Part shown: positions 12,380 to 30,936 of the stretch, piece after piece | Numbering within the stretch: the first letter of the stretch is position 1 | How the letters are laid out: each line of letters opens with the position of its first letter | Source: Onchocerca volvulus | Lineage: Eukaryota > Nematoda > Chromadorea > Rhabditida > Onchocercidae | NCBI GenBank assembly: GCA_000499405.2 | Contig: HG738138.1 | Span: 12,711,208-12,775,207 of the forward strand | Reading direction: 5' to 3' | DNA: 64,000 bases | The notes under the pieces: generated by a model | Databases searched by the model: none | What the model saw: only the letters and a program-made list of their open reading frames with translations | What the model was told of the DNA's origin: nothing | Program-made: the position numbers and the translations under genes

Positions 12380-13332
12380 TCTTCAATACAAACAAACAAA
12401 TATATATACATTTAAGAGAAAGAAATTTTTTTTTTCAACTTTTTTCAAAAAAAAAACTTCCAGTCGATTTCATCCAAAATTAGAAAAAATTGAATGCTTA
12501 TTATCCAGAGTTAGAATACCAATTAAAATAAACTGCCAATGATTAAATGAGTTGTCTTGCTTTTTTTTTCTCCTATTCATTAATTTGAATCAAATATTCC
12601 TCTGCTTCACTTTTTTTTCAGTTTTAATTTTTTTAAAAACAGTATTTATATTTATACCTATGATCCAGATGATGACCCATCCATGATAAATTTATTTCAG
12701 TGATTCACTGGAGCGAAATACATTGAATAATTCAATTTTTTAAAATTTTATTGCAAAATACATGAAGTAGATAAGCGCATCTTACTTTTTAAAAGAAAAT
12801 TTCAATATGACTTGCGCTTTCCCTCTCGTAAGATGGAAAAACTAATATATGTTGTAGAAATATTTTCTGTTATTCTATGGATAAACATTGCCAATTGGTT
12901 AGTTGGGAAATCTGTGAAGCTATCATGCATCAACTACTTCGAATGACATATGTGATTGACGTATAGTCGTTTCGAAGATTAAAAGATTATAAAACTAAAA
13001 AAAGTAAACAAAAAAGTTAGTAAAAGATTACGAAACTAACAAAGTTATTAGCAATTTGAATTTCACAGATTCTGCAAATAAAATACCAAGAAAATTTATT
13101 CGTTCTCTTTAGGCATACCATGAAATCATATCACGCTAATCACGATCGGTTGTCACCTCAAAGGTCATAAAAAAGATTTGAAGCTAAATGCAAATGCTTC
13201 TTCATCCAACATGTTGCCATCATTCCCAATTAAAATCTACAAGGATTAAATGACGTTCCCCCTTTTTTTTTTGCTTCATTTACGATCCGTAAATAACCAT
13301 CGATAACCCGTTAACTGTTTCGTCTTAGAGAA

Positions 13333-13452
13333 ATGGCGAAAGCTGTCAAAGACAACGATTGGAAGCAATCAGTTGGGAACGTTTCCATAAAATTCCATTT
13401 CAATGGAGATTTAAGCCCATTCGTTGACAAGTATTGCTGTTTAATTTCTTAA
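13333..13452 (+). CDS. Possible 39-residue ORF ending in a CaaX-like box
   Basis: An ATG-initiated ORF of 39 codons with a more balanced composition than its surroundings. Its last four residues are CLIS, preceded by another Cys. That fits a CaaX prenylation signal, and a terminal Ser would predict farnesylation. The ATG follows a TTTCGTCTTAG acceptor by four bases, which could be a spliced-leader site. No similarity is recognised and no neighbouring exon was found. With a peptide this short, a chance ORF is quite possible. Confidence 0.2.
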   Translation: MAKAVKDNDWKQSVGNVSIKFHFNGDLSPFVDKYCCLIS

Positions 13453-13676
13453 AAATGCAAATGATTCGTGACAGAGAAGCAATGATCAGTACGGTTGTAA
13501 TAATAATAATAATTTTCACACATTTAAAATCTAATTTTTAATAACAATCATAATGGATAAGCATATAAAGATGAAAGTTTTATTAGTCCATTCGGTACGA
13601 TAGTACTCAATACTCGATAGATTTTTTTTATTTTCTCCCTTTTTTTTTATCCATAAGAATCTATAATAAATTTAAA

Positions 13677-13683
<7 letters not shown>

Positions 13684-13737
<54 letters not shown>
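13684..13737. repeat. TA dinucleotide microsatellite
   Basis: About 27 uninterrupted TA units in intergenic DNA. Confidence 0.95.
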
Positions 13738-13740
<3 letters not shown>

Positions 13741-16145
13741 TAAATAAACAACAGCTAATACTTTTCAAGAAAAAAAGAGTTTTCTGATTTATTAACATGA
13801 TGTTAATATTTATAGATACATAAATTTAGATTTTGTATTCTGCAAAATTGCTAATTGTGGATTGCCATTTTTCAAGAAAATTTGTTAAAAATGACTTATT
13901 TATTTTTAGAATCCATGCAATATTTGCAAATAAATCATTGAAAATCTATAATATTAACGTTATCTTAACAAATCAGAATATTTCTTTTTTTTTTTTTTCT
14001 TGGTAAGTATTAACTTTTGCTCATTTCTTCATATATAAATATATATTGTTAATTTGTTATGAATTCTTATTAAAAAAAAGAAAGAGGGAAAAGTAAAGAA
14101 CGAGTACTATGGTGCATATGAGATGAACTTATGAAGAAGTAAGAAATAAGGAAGTAAATAAACGGATGAATAGAAATAAGTGGTGTGATGGAAATGTTGA
14201 TTGAATAGAATAGCAGGACAATTTGAAGGAACGGTGGTGGAAGTGGAAGAGAGCAAATTCATTTTGCAATCCGAGTGAGGAATTTATTGGAAGCATATAC
14301 ATCCATTGGTAACAATTATTAGGATGTGGTGTAAAGTTATTCATCAAATATTCTTCAGATTGCTTGCTCATCTGAAACTTTACTATCATGGATCATTCTA
14401 CTAATCTACCCTGTTTGTCCTTCTTCTTTGTCAATCTTGTACTTTTTCCTTCAATGTTTCAGCTAAATTTGAATTCTAAATTAATTTTTAGAAATTTGAA
14501 AAAAAAAAAAAAAGAAAACTGGATTTACTGAAACAAAAATAAAACTATACATATAAAATTAAATTATTGATGAAGATTAGAAATATTTAAAAAATTTGCA
14601 ATTCTATCAAATATAAGTCAAGTGCACACAAAATTTTTATACTTTGTTTTTTTTTTTGAGAAATATTTAAAAGTTTAAAATGTTAGAAATATGCTAATCT
14701 GATAAGCAAGGTTGGTATATTTGCCAAAAAAAAAAAAAAAAGAAAAAATCCACATCCATTAAAGAATAAGAACATAGTAAAGGAATTTTAAATCGCAATT
14801 TCTTAATTTCTATTCTTATTAGAATGCATCTATTCTATTTAATTACAACTAAATACTTCCAAATTTAGATACAAGTGATATAGCTTTATTTTTCAAATAA
14901 ATAAATCAAATAAAAAAAAAAATTAGAGCAAAATTTCGAGTTGCAATTGTTTTTAGAGACACCAAATGAAATTTAGAATAAAATAATGTAAATAAATCTT
15001 CAATACTTTTATACTATGAAGTTTTTATCAAATGAAGTTTACTTTAATTTCGGAAAGTATTCCAATTACCGAAAATTTTGAACTATGGAAAAGATTAGGA
15101 TTGAAGAATGTATTTTTTCGAAACAAGAATTACATTTACGAAAAGCGCAAATAAAATTGTAGAGTGGAAAAGAATTTTTGAATAAGCCAAAATGTTTTTC
15201 CACAAAGTTTAAGTTCATAAATAGTTCTCTAAATTTTCCTATTTATATCACAGCAATATTTTATACTTCATGTAAATAGAATCTAACAAAATTTTATAAA
15301 AGAACTTCTTACGTACACATCTCTATATTTGAAATATTCATTTCCATATTTCCATATTCAGCATTTTCATTTGAAGTACTGATTTGATCAACATAACAAT
15401 GGCATTAATTTTTCAGGGCCATAGTTCTTGGTTGTTGCATCTTTTTTTCAGTTTTACAAGACTGAAATTCGACTAATTTCATTTATATTTCATTATCGGT
15501 ACTGCCAAATGACTTCCTTTCAAATGGAAAGGAAATCATCGTTGCCAGTCGACACCCGCAAAGACCTCGAAATAAATCAATAGGAAGAAAATTGTGAAAA
15601 AATGAAAGTGAATTAAGATAGCACAAAAAATTTAACCATCGTTTTGCAACAGCGAATTCCGAAATTTTTGCTAAAAATTAGCTAATTCCCGAAAATAAAT
15701 GCAACAATTTAGAGGAAAGCCAAATAGAAAAGTAGAAAATAAAGAAGAAAAAAGATGAAACAATGTGGGTATCGTTCATTTAAAATATTTTTAATTAAGG
15801 AAAAAAAGATGGGAAATAACGAAATAGTGATTTCCCAACTAATTCTTTGCTACAGTTTTTTTAAGATAGTACTAAATGAAATGAATGAATGAATGAAATT
15901 AGTTTATGTGATGAAAATGCATTTATAAAATATTATTCAGGATTTTTATTAGGCTAACAGTAGCTAATACTCCAAGAATGATTGTGATAATGATGATGAT
16001 GATGATGATGAGTTACCTGAATCTACTTATTGTTTTCTTTAAAATTATTATTTTCTTTGAAATTCTTCTTTCGACATATATCCAGTGTTACATATATTTT
16101 GGGTGGTGGTGGTCAGTAAAATGATAATTATGCTAATAATAGCAG

Positions 16146-16177
<32 letters not shown>

Positions 16178-16453
16178 AAAGATTTCTGTACTTAAGCACG
16201 CATGAGATATTTTAAAAAATTTAGTTAAATACAATTTCATTGCTTTTCTTTCACTTTCCTCTCTTTCATTCAATTTAATTTTTATCAATTGCTTGTTGTA
16301 TTCAGATGTAATTTGAAGCACTGAATTAAACGGATTTAATCAATATGATCAATTATAAAATAATGAGTCTTTAGTTCCGCAATTATCCAAAAAAAAATTT
16401 TGAGTTGAATCGATAAGCCAGGGATTGTTTTTCCCTCCTCTTGAAATCGATAC

Positions 16454-16484
<31 letters not shown>

Positions 16485-17431
16485 CTTAAGTGAATTGAAT
16501 TAAAATGACACTGGAATAAAATTAATTAATTTGAAGTATTACAAAGTAAAATGATGAGGAATTATGATAAAAATTGAATATAATATATCTCAGCATATTA
16601 ATCTTGCCTAAGCCGTATCATATATCCGATAACTTGGATAAATTCGGGAAAGACAATTGCTTTACAATTTTAAATTTACTTATCGAATATCTGCATTTCT
16701 GGTAAACCAGAAATGTAATTTTGTACAACGCCATATTTTAATCTTTATTATGAGATCATCACTACTGAAAAGCAATCCTCACTGACATTTTTCAAGACGG
16801 CGTTTGCTTGATTGTTGGTGAAGCCAAGATGATTGTCAGCAAATTAACAACTTCAACAAAATTAGCATCATGTGAAATCATATGAAAAAGAAGAAAAGAA
16901 ATTTCAAGCAGTGATGGACAAAACATGCGTCACATCAGTCAATACGATGATAGGTAAGACAAATTATTTTACTGAATTAAACGATATATCATATTGATAA
17001 ACAGTGTTTTCTCTTAGAAGTTTCCCACTTCGCATAATATTACACCATGAACTTCTTAACCACTCTTTGGATTATAAATTTGCAGTTGGCTTAATTGAAT
17101 TATGATTAATTATTTGCTGGTCAATTATGAGGAATCTTGGAACTTTACTATCCATGAATATTATCAGATATGATTAATCACTACCTCATATTCTGCATTT
17201 TGAATATTTCTTTCAAAAAATTCATGATAATAGCTCATACATATATGTTCTTTCTATCTAAATTTTCTCTGCATTCTATTCAATGATAATGAGAAGATTA
17301 CTTCAAGTGGTTGTTGTCAAAATTTAATAAACAACCAACAAAGCAGATCTTCATGCATAGTATTAAATAAAGTTTGCAGTGAATCTACACATCGCCCAAA
17401 AGTTGACTATTTCTTGGGTATTAGCATGAGT

Positions 17432-18628
17432 TTTGCATTAGCATGAATTGGTAGTTGAGAGAGAAATGTTTATCGTTAGTGAAATGCGTCATAAACTTCA
17501 TAAAATTTGACTATGCTGTGGATTTTGCTACGGGCAATACTTGCTGCATATCAGTTTATCATTGTCTAACTAAAAGTTTTGCTGATTACATATTTTAACT
17601 TATTCTATGAAAGTGATTGCTGGAAAAAACTGCTCAGGAGTAGTTCCTCCCGAAAGAAGCAGACAAAATCATCAATCAATCAATTTCATATAATTTAACT
17701 TGATAGTTATCATCGTTGGTGGTTGAAGTGACATAGCACAAAAGAATAAAACCTGTCAAAAGATAACAGATTATACGATTATTCATTAATGAAACGCAGA
17801 ATGTATTCGAGAATACAACGAAATATGAATTCATCACTTCTATTCAGTATTCTCTGTGTAGCTTTTTCTATTGCTTCTACCTATCTCATTGATATGCAAA
17901 ATTGTTACTTTTTACTTAAGAAGTAGTAAAATAAATGAGAGATGTGAAATTTCTCGGGAAAAAGTTTCTAACTTCATTATCCAAATTAAATTTTAGTAAT
18001 CCAGGGTATGCTATTGCTATTAACTGAAATGAACGTCAATTCAACATTGAAATATTTCGAATACAAGATGAATAAACTGCATTTTATCGTTAAAATTATT
18101 AAAAATGACCTCTGCAACTTAGCATTTTCCATATCTCCCCTCTTATCGAGTCTATGTACTCGAAGTTGTACATGTCGGCAAAAATAAAAGAAGCAATAAA
18201 AAACGCTACACGAAGAATACTGAGTGGAAGTGATGAATTCACATTTCGTTGTATTCTCGAATACATTCTGCGTTTCATTAATGAATGATCGTATAATCTG
18301 TTATCTTTTGACAGGTTTTATTCTTTTGTGCTATGTCACTTCAACCACCAACGATGAGAACTATCAAGTTAAATTAAATGAAATTGATTGATTGATGATT
18401 TTGTCTGCTTCTTTCGGGAGGACTGAGCAGTTTTTTCCAGCAATCACTTTCATAGAATAAGTTAAAATATGTAATCAGCAAAACTTTTAGTTAGACAATG
18501 ATAAACTAATATGCAGCAAGTAATGCCCGTAGCAAAATCCACAGCATAGTCAAATTTTATGAAGTTTATGACGCATTTCACTAACGATAAACATTTCTCT
18601 CTCAACTACCAATTCATGCTGTTGCAAA
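17432..18628. repeat. 1.2 kb inverted repeat (fold-back element)
   Basis: The left arm (about 17432-17880) and right arm (about 18190-18628) are reverse complements with only scattered substitutions and small indels, such as a seven-base insertion near 17637 in the left arm. A spacer of about 310 bases separates them. Neither arm nor the spacer has a coding-like ORF. Candidates are a fold-back or MITE-type transposon, or an inverted segmental duplication. If transcribed it would form a hairpin RNA with about 440 paired bases. No target-site duplication was evident at the edges. Confidence 0.93.
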
Positions 18629-20079
18629 CAACAGATTATTGAGTTCCGGGATTCGTTTCGTCATACGACGAATTTGTCTATGCTGTGGAATTCCTGAAGT
18701 CATCCAATCCAATTGATTTGATCCTGCCTCTCCTTTTCATGAATTTAATTTTGTAAACTACGTGAATTGAAACAAATAAGAAAGGAAAAAAACCAAAAAC
18801 TTCTCCATTTATTCCTTGAATGAAGTTTTTTTCAATCCTTTTTTAAAAGAACTATGTAATCGTAACTGTGCATAATGTCCGAGATATGAGCAAATATTTT
18901 AATAAACCATCTCATGAATATGGGTATCGATGTGTTATTATTGCCTTTCTTTTTTTTTTGTATTTCGATTTTTTTGCTTAAGAAAAGCTTCACTTTAAAT
19001 GCGGACAAGAATGATTATGAGAGTAAAGTAAGAATTAATGGGAATTTATGCACATATAAGCTGAAAAAACTAGTAAAAAGTTTATATTGTTCAGATAAAT
19101 TAATCTTCTTTTACACATCCTCAGAATTCTGAAGTTCCCATCTCGCCATTGACCTGTTTGTGACTAAAATCTATAATTAATAAACATTTCTGCTGTTTAA
19201 AATCTAATAGAATAAATTTATAAGATGTTGCATGTTGAAAACAATCCTCTTTCGGATGGAACAATTTTCTTTGAATAACCACCATAGTCACGGAATTTCC
19301 ATCAACAACTCCCAGCATCCGGTAGAACTAGCATGTAACATGTGTCACATAAATGCAAATAATTAGTCTTCCTTCTTGCCGAATTTACGACCCACAAAAG
19401 ATTTATATTAATTGAAAGATTTTAGAGAAAATTTCGTAAATTTTTCAGGTCCAATTAATGACGAGTTAAGAAAAATTTAGAATATAAACATGCTAAAGTC
19501 AGATAAATAAATGAGTTCCACTTCGAAATTTATAAAAATGATACAGATTAAGCGAAATATTCCGAAAACCTTGAATTCAATCGGAAAATTCTGAAGAAGT
19601 TTTGTCTTAGCACACAAATTAATCCAGTATTTCGCAGTTAAAGTTGCATCAACTATGGAATACAAACATATTTTGGTATCACCAATATTCATTACTTTGC
19701 AATAGTACTTTATAGTTGACTATCTATTTAAGTGACAAAATTAAATGACTAGATGATTAGATACCTAGTTTAACATTCCGTTTACTATTTTACATCGAAT
19801 GTTTGGATGGATAGTGGAATCCAATGATGTTCTACTTGTACATCAGAGATCGTTTAAGACTCTTACTTTTTCCAGTGTATGCTTTTGTTCTTTGATTCCT
19901 GTACTTTCATTGTATTATTTATGCCTTCGGACAGAGAGAAAGAAGAGAAAAAAAAATTATTAATCCCAAGATCAAATAAAATTTATCAATTAAATTTAAA
20001 AAAAAAAAAAAAAAAAATTGTTGTATGCAAGTGAGCACATGATAATTACGTCAAGAGAATAATTTATATGGGAACAATT
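18629..20079. other. Intergenic stretch between inverted repeat and rho paralogue
   Basis: No gene recognised. A 30-base segment near 18659-18690 resembles an internal part of the inverted-repeat arm. The ORFs at 18914-19132 (plus) and 19121-19692 (minus) have no support. Confidence 0.45.
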
Positions 20080-23226
<3,147 letters not shown>

Positions 23227-26200
23227 ACTGATTCTGGAATCGATGATTTTTTTCTTCGGAAATCTCACTTTAGATACCTGGATACGATATTCCTGTAAAT
23301 TACAAGTCTTGTCACTTGGATTGCATCGAATATTATAAACATGTCTAGCGTTTCTATATGACATAACGTTGAAATAGTGAACTATGTAAAGTTTCGTACA
23401 TTAAGCAGTCTCAATACGAGTTATTTCAAACAATCGATATTTGTTAGAGCAGCAGAAAAAGAAAAGACACAGTGGAACTAGAAAAAGCTGTAAATTCTTA
23501 AGATTAATATTTTCAAAATATTAATCGTAAATTTGAACAACTGAAAAACTTATAGAATTCGTAATTGAAATTTTTGATGCATATATTTATCATACAATAA
23601 AATGCGAATATTTACAATTACGCAAATTTAAATGCGAAAAAATTAATCATACATTTGTAAATGATAGAAAAATTTAAGTGAGCTAAATAAATGAAATATA
23701 AAGAAGAAAATTGAGAAAAAACTCCTACTAATTTGCCAGTTAACTTTTCAAAATATCAATATTATGTTTCCTTTCTTATTTAATCCATAATTCCTAAGAA
23801 AAATTACGAATTCGATAGTTATGGTTGTAACGACGAAATAAAATGGCAGAATATAGGGGACTGGATCAATGAAAACAATGAATTCTAGATGAAGACATGA
23901 AAAATGGAAATTTTATGTATGGAATCCATCAGACAACAAAATAAGATCAATTTCAGATTGTATTTCTTGTTCAAACCTTTATGACCTCTTCTTTCTCATT
24001 TCCTTTTTCCTTCTCCTTCCAGTCCCAACCACTCTTTTAATCCTTTACCAATTAGCCATAAATGATAATGAGTTTCCAAACAAGAGCACTGCATTTTCAT
24101 CTTATTATCCTCAACTAAAAATTAGGAAATTTAGCAAAATTTAGCAAAACATTAACATATATATTTATGCTCTCAAAAAGTCAAGTTAATAATTAAACAA
24201 ATCGAAGGATAATGGAGAAAAAATTCAATATGATGTCCAAATGTGTTGGATGACTTTTGTAAAAGAAAAAACAAAAAAGAAACAAACAAGCTGACAATCG
24301 ATGACATATGATGCGTCATAGCAGTGAAATGAATTTAAGATGGGAGGGTTTGATTATGATTGTTGCATAGTTGTTATGTTGGGAATATGAAAAAAAAAGC
24401 GGAAATAACAATTCGATCAAATTTCGAAGATCGTTTGTGAAGACTTAAAAGAAAATGTAGACGAGAATATTGGCGAGGAAATAAATGACACGTCTCGATG
24501 TAGCAAAAAATAGCACTCAAATAATATATGTTCTATTGAACAAGAAAAAAAGAGAGGATTGAAAGTTATTTTAAACATTATCTTAAATGGCTAAGATTAA
24601 TCTAAATATAAAGCTTTAAATCACGGAGAGAGGATGCAATCTCAGCAAATTGGCTAACGTCGTATCAGCAATCTGGTATAATTACGATGACTTATTTACC
24701 AAACTAATTTCTATCATGAAGCAAATTTGACAAATAACGACATGCAATACATGAAAAAGCATTGCTGGGGTAATGCATTTCTTACGGATGATATGAAAGG
24801 AAGAAATTTCAATTTTCTTGGGTAATGATGGAAATTAATAAATAATGTTGGGGCCAGTTAGATAAAGAAAATTCGTCATCCTTAAGATTTTCAGTTATCA
24901 TCTTGTTCCATCCTAATATCCTTCAATATCCTCTTTTAATCATGATCAAGAATTTAAACAAAACAAAAAAGACTAAGATAGCGATCACTTAGTTATAAAG
25001 TTCGAGAAATTTGCACATAAATTATCACTGATCAATTGAAACTTACGCAAAAGGAAGGATTAAAATAGTAGGCATAGGGCGTGGAAAAGATATGTACCAC
25101 ATTTAAGAGCATTTCATGGCTATTTTTGATTGTAATTTTCAACTAGAATCAGGAAAGAAGAAAAGATGAAATGAAATAGAATAATGAAAGAGGGATGGAA
25201 TGAGAGGAAAACATGAGTTGTTGGGACGAAAATTTTCCCAAATTTCATTGGAAGCATAAGGAATTTTAGTCATATAGTTGTGATTTAGGAAAACACAAAA
25301 AAAGCATAAATGGGAAACGCCAAAAATTAACAAACAACAACCACTTCAGTTTCTACATAACAATTTTGGAAAAAACATTTCTGCTAAATAAAAAATAAAA
25401 AATAAAAATAAAAGACATTTAGTAATCATAAGGAATTTGAATGCAAATGGAGGGATATTTTTCGAAGAATTTCTTGCAAAATATGAATCTACTTGGTATC
25501 CTTTCTGATTCATGTTTTAAGTTTATAGTACAAACAACTTATCAACAAAGCATGAACTTATTGTGACAGCAACAATAACAATGACATAAAAAAGATGGAA
25601 TGGCAACAAAAAGACGGAAAAATTCAATTTGAAAGGATAAATTACCGATCATGGTCCTATATGACTAATTCATCAATGCCCTTATACTTTTCCCTTTTAT
25701 CTTTTTTTTTTTTATTTTTATACCAATCAACTGGCCTTTTTTTTTGGTTTACTGTATTACTGCAATGACACATATTATTTTAATGATCTATTTTCATGAT
25801 TTGCTATTATCGAGAAAAATCCCTAAATTTTTGGTTTTCATTACTTGATCTGCCTTATCGATGCAAAAATTACCAATCAATTTAGATCCAGAAATAATCA
25901 ATCCTTATTGATCGGGAAATTTATCGCGTCTGATTTCTGGGATTTCATTCTAAATGCTACAGCACCTGTAATTATGACGAATTGGTATCGAAGATTTTAG
26001 TTTATTTCAAAATGATTATCCATGCAGCCACAATTTACAAGAAATCACATCACTATTGAAGGCCTACAAGATTTTGCGGTTGAAAGATATCGGATTCATT
26101 TATCAGATTCATAGTTTCGGTCATTTGATGTCACAGCTGGTTACTAATTCTTAGATCATTAATGATTTTAAACGCCATAATCCTACTTCAAATTCTAGGA

Positions 26201-27892
26201 TTCTAGATACAAATGGAATTATATCTGAGGGTATTCAGGATTCCTAACATGTACTGTTGATGTTACCTGAATATCGAAGTATCAATGTACAAATCTACGC
26301 TTTCAAACATCCAAAACAGATTAACTTTTAATGTCAATAGAATAATAGACGACACATTACTAAAGAGCATTATTATGAGTGGTAAAATAAAAGAATAAAC
26401 TACTATGCTGCACTTTTAAGCACCAGATGTTATTTCCGCGACACTTCAGAATCGCCAAAATCGATCACTGAATTGATGTAACGCATCTCAATATGTTAGC
26501 GAAGTCGTATATCGCCAACAGAAACGATTGTGCAATGAAATACCAAACCATCCAAACTCTTCAATCTATGCTTACATTAAGCTATCGGTTCGAGGAATTC
26601 GATCTTGGTAGCAGTTGTATCTTATCATACATTTAACCGTTTCTTTTGATTCCTACGATAAGTTATCTTGATCAGATTTTATGGTAGGGCTGTTGATAAT
26701 AAATAATGATTGCATAATATGATTAAGATCGAAATTTAGCGTAAAAAATCCAATTCCAATCCAAAAAAAAAAAATCAATAAAGGAGACCAAAGAAGACGA
26801 TAGATGTTCGTTTCAAGCAATAAAGGGAAAGAAATGAAAAAAGCGAAGAAATGACCAACAAAAGAACGGTTCCAAAAAGCATTTGATGGAAGCACACAAT
26901 TAGACAGTATCTCTGAAAAATTTTTACAGCTGCTCCGCCGCCACGCCGGAAATCTTGCTCATCGTCTTCCATTTTTTTGTACCAGCTGCGAATAATTCAA
27001 CTTCATCGTTATCTGAGCATTTTCCTAGGATCCATAAATTTTTCCAGCATTAGATAATCCTGAAAGCGACTGGTACTCTTCCTCATTTCCTCCACCAATT
27101 CCTACAAACTTCGCTCGGGAAATAGATTACAACCACACGTCTATCTTCCAGGTCGCACCAATGACCTAAATCCTGACATCATATAAAAACCTGAATTTCA
27201 CCTGCTTCTGTCACTTGGGCAATACTTCCCTAAATTTTCTGAGCTAATGCTCAGTTGAAAGCTGTTTTTTGCAAGAAAAAAACCCATACATCATTTGAAA
27301 AGGACAAATTTATTACACATTCCCTATAAATAACAGTAAATCATTCTTCATTTTAACAATAAGGAATGTTTTCTGGATTTCAAAAAAAAGTATGCCATGC
27401 AACAATCATAATGATGGTAATAATAAATAATGGAGACAAAAATCAGGCAAAAAGCACGTCAGACAAGAGTGAAAATTTTTTAATAATGTCAAAGAAAAAG
27501 AAAAAAAAAAAAACATTGTACACATTACATATTTATGTTATGTCGAAGTGAGGTTCACGTTGGAATGGTTTTTATTTTTTAATTTTGAGAATAATAACAA
27601 ATCGCAAATTGTAAAACAAATGAAAATTCATTTTTTAGTCTTGGAAGCTCGCTTGTTCCGGTGATCAGTAAGTAGTCATAAAATATCTCTTGTCCAATAG
27701 TAAAAGATAATTATAGACAAAGTAGAACCGCTGAATAATAATTAACAACCAATATTAATTTATGACGAAATAAAATGATCCTTTCCTTCTACATCGTCTC
27801 CTCCATCAAGAACAACAATGTGCAATTTCTGAATCTACTTAGTTTCCATATTTTATATGGAAGTAAAACAGATTGAGGAAGCTGTACTGAAT
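23227..27892. other. 4.7 kb between the two rho genes
   Basis: No intact gene was seen. The segment from about 25900 to 27250 is noticeably less AT-rich than the rest and contains several short open frames broken by stops on both strands, which could be decayed coding DNA. The remainder is AT-rich with poly-A and poly-T runs. Confidence 0.45.
26930..27245 (-). pseudogene. Possible decayed coding segment
   Basis: A GC-richer patch whose minus strand offers several overlapping short open frames interrupted by stops and frame changes, one rich in glycine and acidic residues near 27110-27030. I could not assign it to a family. It may be a remnant of a duplicated or transposed gene between the tandem rho copies. 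A compositionally unusual regulatory region cannot be excluded. Confidence 0.2.
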
Positions 27893-29606
<1,714 letters not shown>

Positions 29607-30936
29607 TAGGACGCTCTGAAGTCTGCAAAGAAATACTCGCTAACTTTAGCTGACGGGAAATTAAATATTATGGCTAGTTTTACTCAGTACCAAAGAAAAA
29701 ATCCAAGCTATTTCATCCTTGAAAAAGTGTGAACCAGCTTTTGAAATCAAATCACATCCTGAGAAAAAAAAACCGAAAAATCCCATCCAAGTGAAACTAG
29801 AAATTTCCTAAAACTAAAAAGCTATGTCTCGAAAGATCTGGAAAAAATCCACCCCAATCCCTCCACCTCACAGTACTAATTAAATATTCTACGGTTCCCT
29901 CCAGCTTCGCAGCGCTTTCTGCCTATGCAACTCTCACGGATCCTTAGGAATTCACCAACTACCATCCACTTGTTCTCAAAAGCGACGAATGAAAATTCGA
30001 TAAATACCACCAGTTAATTCAAACCTTCCTTAACAACATTGAGCTCTATACGCAGTAATGACATCAGCAAAAAAAAAAAAAAAACCTCAAAATTCGAAAT
30101 TCAAATTTCAAATGAAAATGAGGAAATCCGGCATTTTGAACAATGTCGAACAAACTCATTATGCTACGGTCAAAATGCAAATTTCGATTATGTCAAACTA
30201 CGGATTAGTCGATAGAAGCTATTCTGGCCAGATTGCTTGAGTGTCAGGCCAACATGTCGGTAGATAAATACTTTAACGTAATATTTATGCTGAGATATTT
30301 TACGTGAGAAAAATATATTGACACATGGAAAGTCCAAAATAACGAGTTCATTTCTGAAGATCAGTCATCACCAATAGATCAAACGACTGCAGTGAGAGAG
30401 TAAATTTTCGGTTCAACTTCAAGATGTATGTCTTGAAAAATAAAACAAAACGAATCGTATGCTAGAATATCCGCTTTCGACGTGGTAGCTATGACAAAGG
30501 CGAAACGGAGAAATAATTAGATCAAACTAGAACTCACTCATACCCCTACATCTTAATACTTTTGCATCTAATATTGTCAAAATTTCACGCAAGTCTATAA
30601 GGCCGCTGAAGCTGTTGAGTTACTAGCATGACTCTTGTAATTTGTGATTTTATTTCGTGAAGTCGACTTGTATTATGTTTCGGCATATTTGTTCGTAGGC
30701 TTTGTTATGAATTTGCAGTAAGGTTGTTCAATTTTGGAGTGTAATAGTGGAAATATCATAAGTTACATGTTCAAAAAAGCAAATTACGTAATTCGGGTGA
30801 CACGTCACGTGTTCTGACTGATGTGATATGTACTGAAGATGACAAGCTACTTGTTATCCATTATGGTTTCGGACTAATAAATTGCTTCGAGATTTTTTTT
30901 TTTTTTTTTTTTTTTTCAGGCTTTTTACATGGGTAT
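29607..30936. promoter_or_regulatory. Shared upstream region of rho-1 and tetraspanin
   Basis: A 1.3 kb divergent interval between the rho-1 start (minus) and the tetraspanin start (plus), so it probably holds both promoters. It includes the palindrome-rich stretch GTGACACGTCACGTG at about 30797-30811, which contains a CACGTG E-box. No ORF in it is convincing. No core promoter element can be assigned with confidence. Confidence 0.35.

Larger units (their letters stand above)
12380..17431. other. 5 kb gene-poor stretch
   Basis: Contains a 55-base TA microsatellite at 13684-13737, GAT repeats at 15992-16011, a TAA run at 16146-16171, many homopolymers and the small ORF at 13333-13452. No multi-exon gene could be assembled on either strand. 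Confidence 0.45.

Noticed and set aside
14129..14389. 86-residue minus-strand ORF
   Set aside because: Low-complexity aromatic and serine composition, with no acceptor, donor or similarity.
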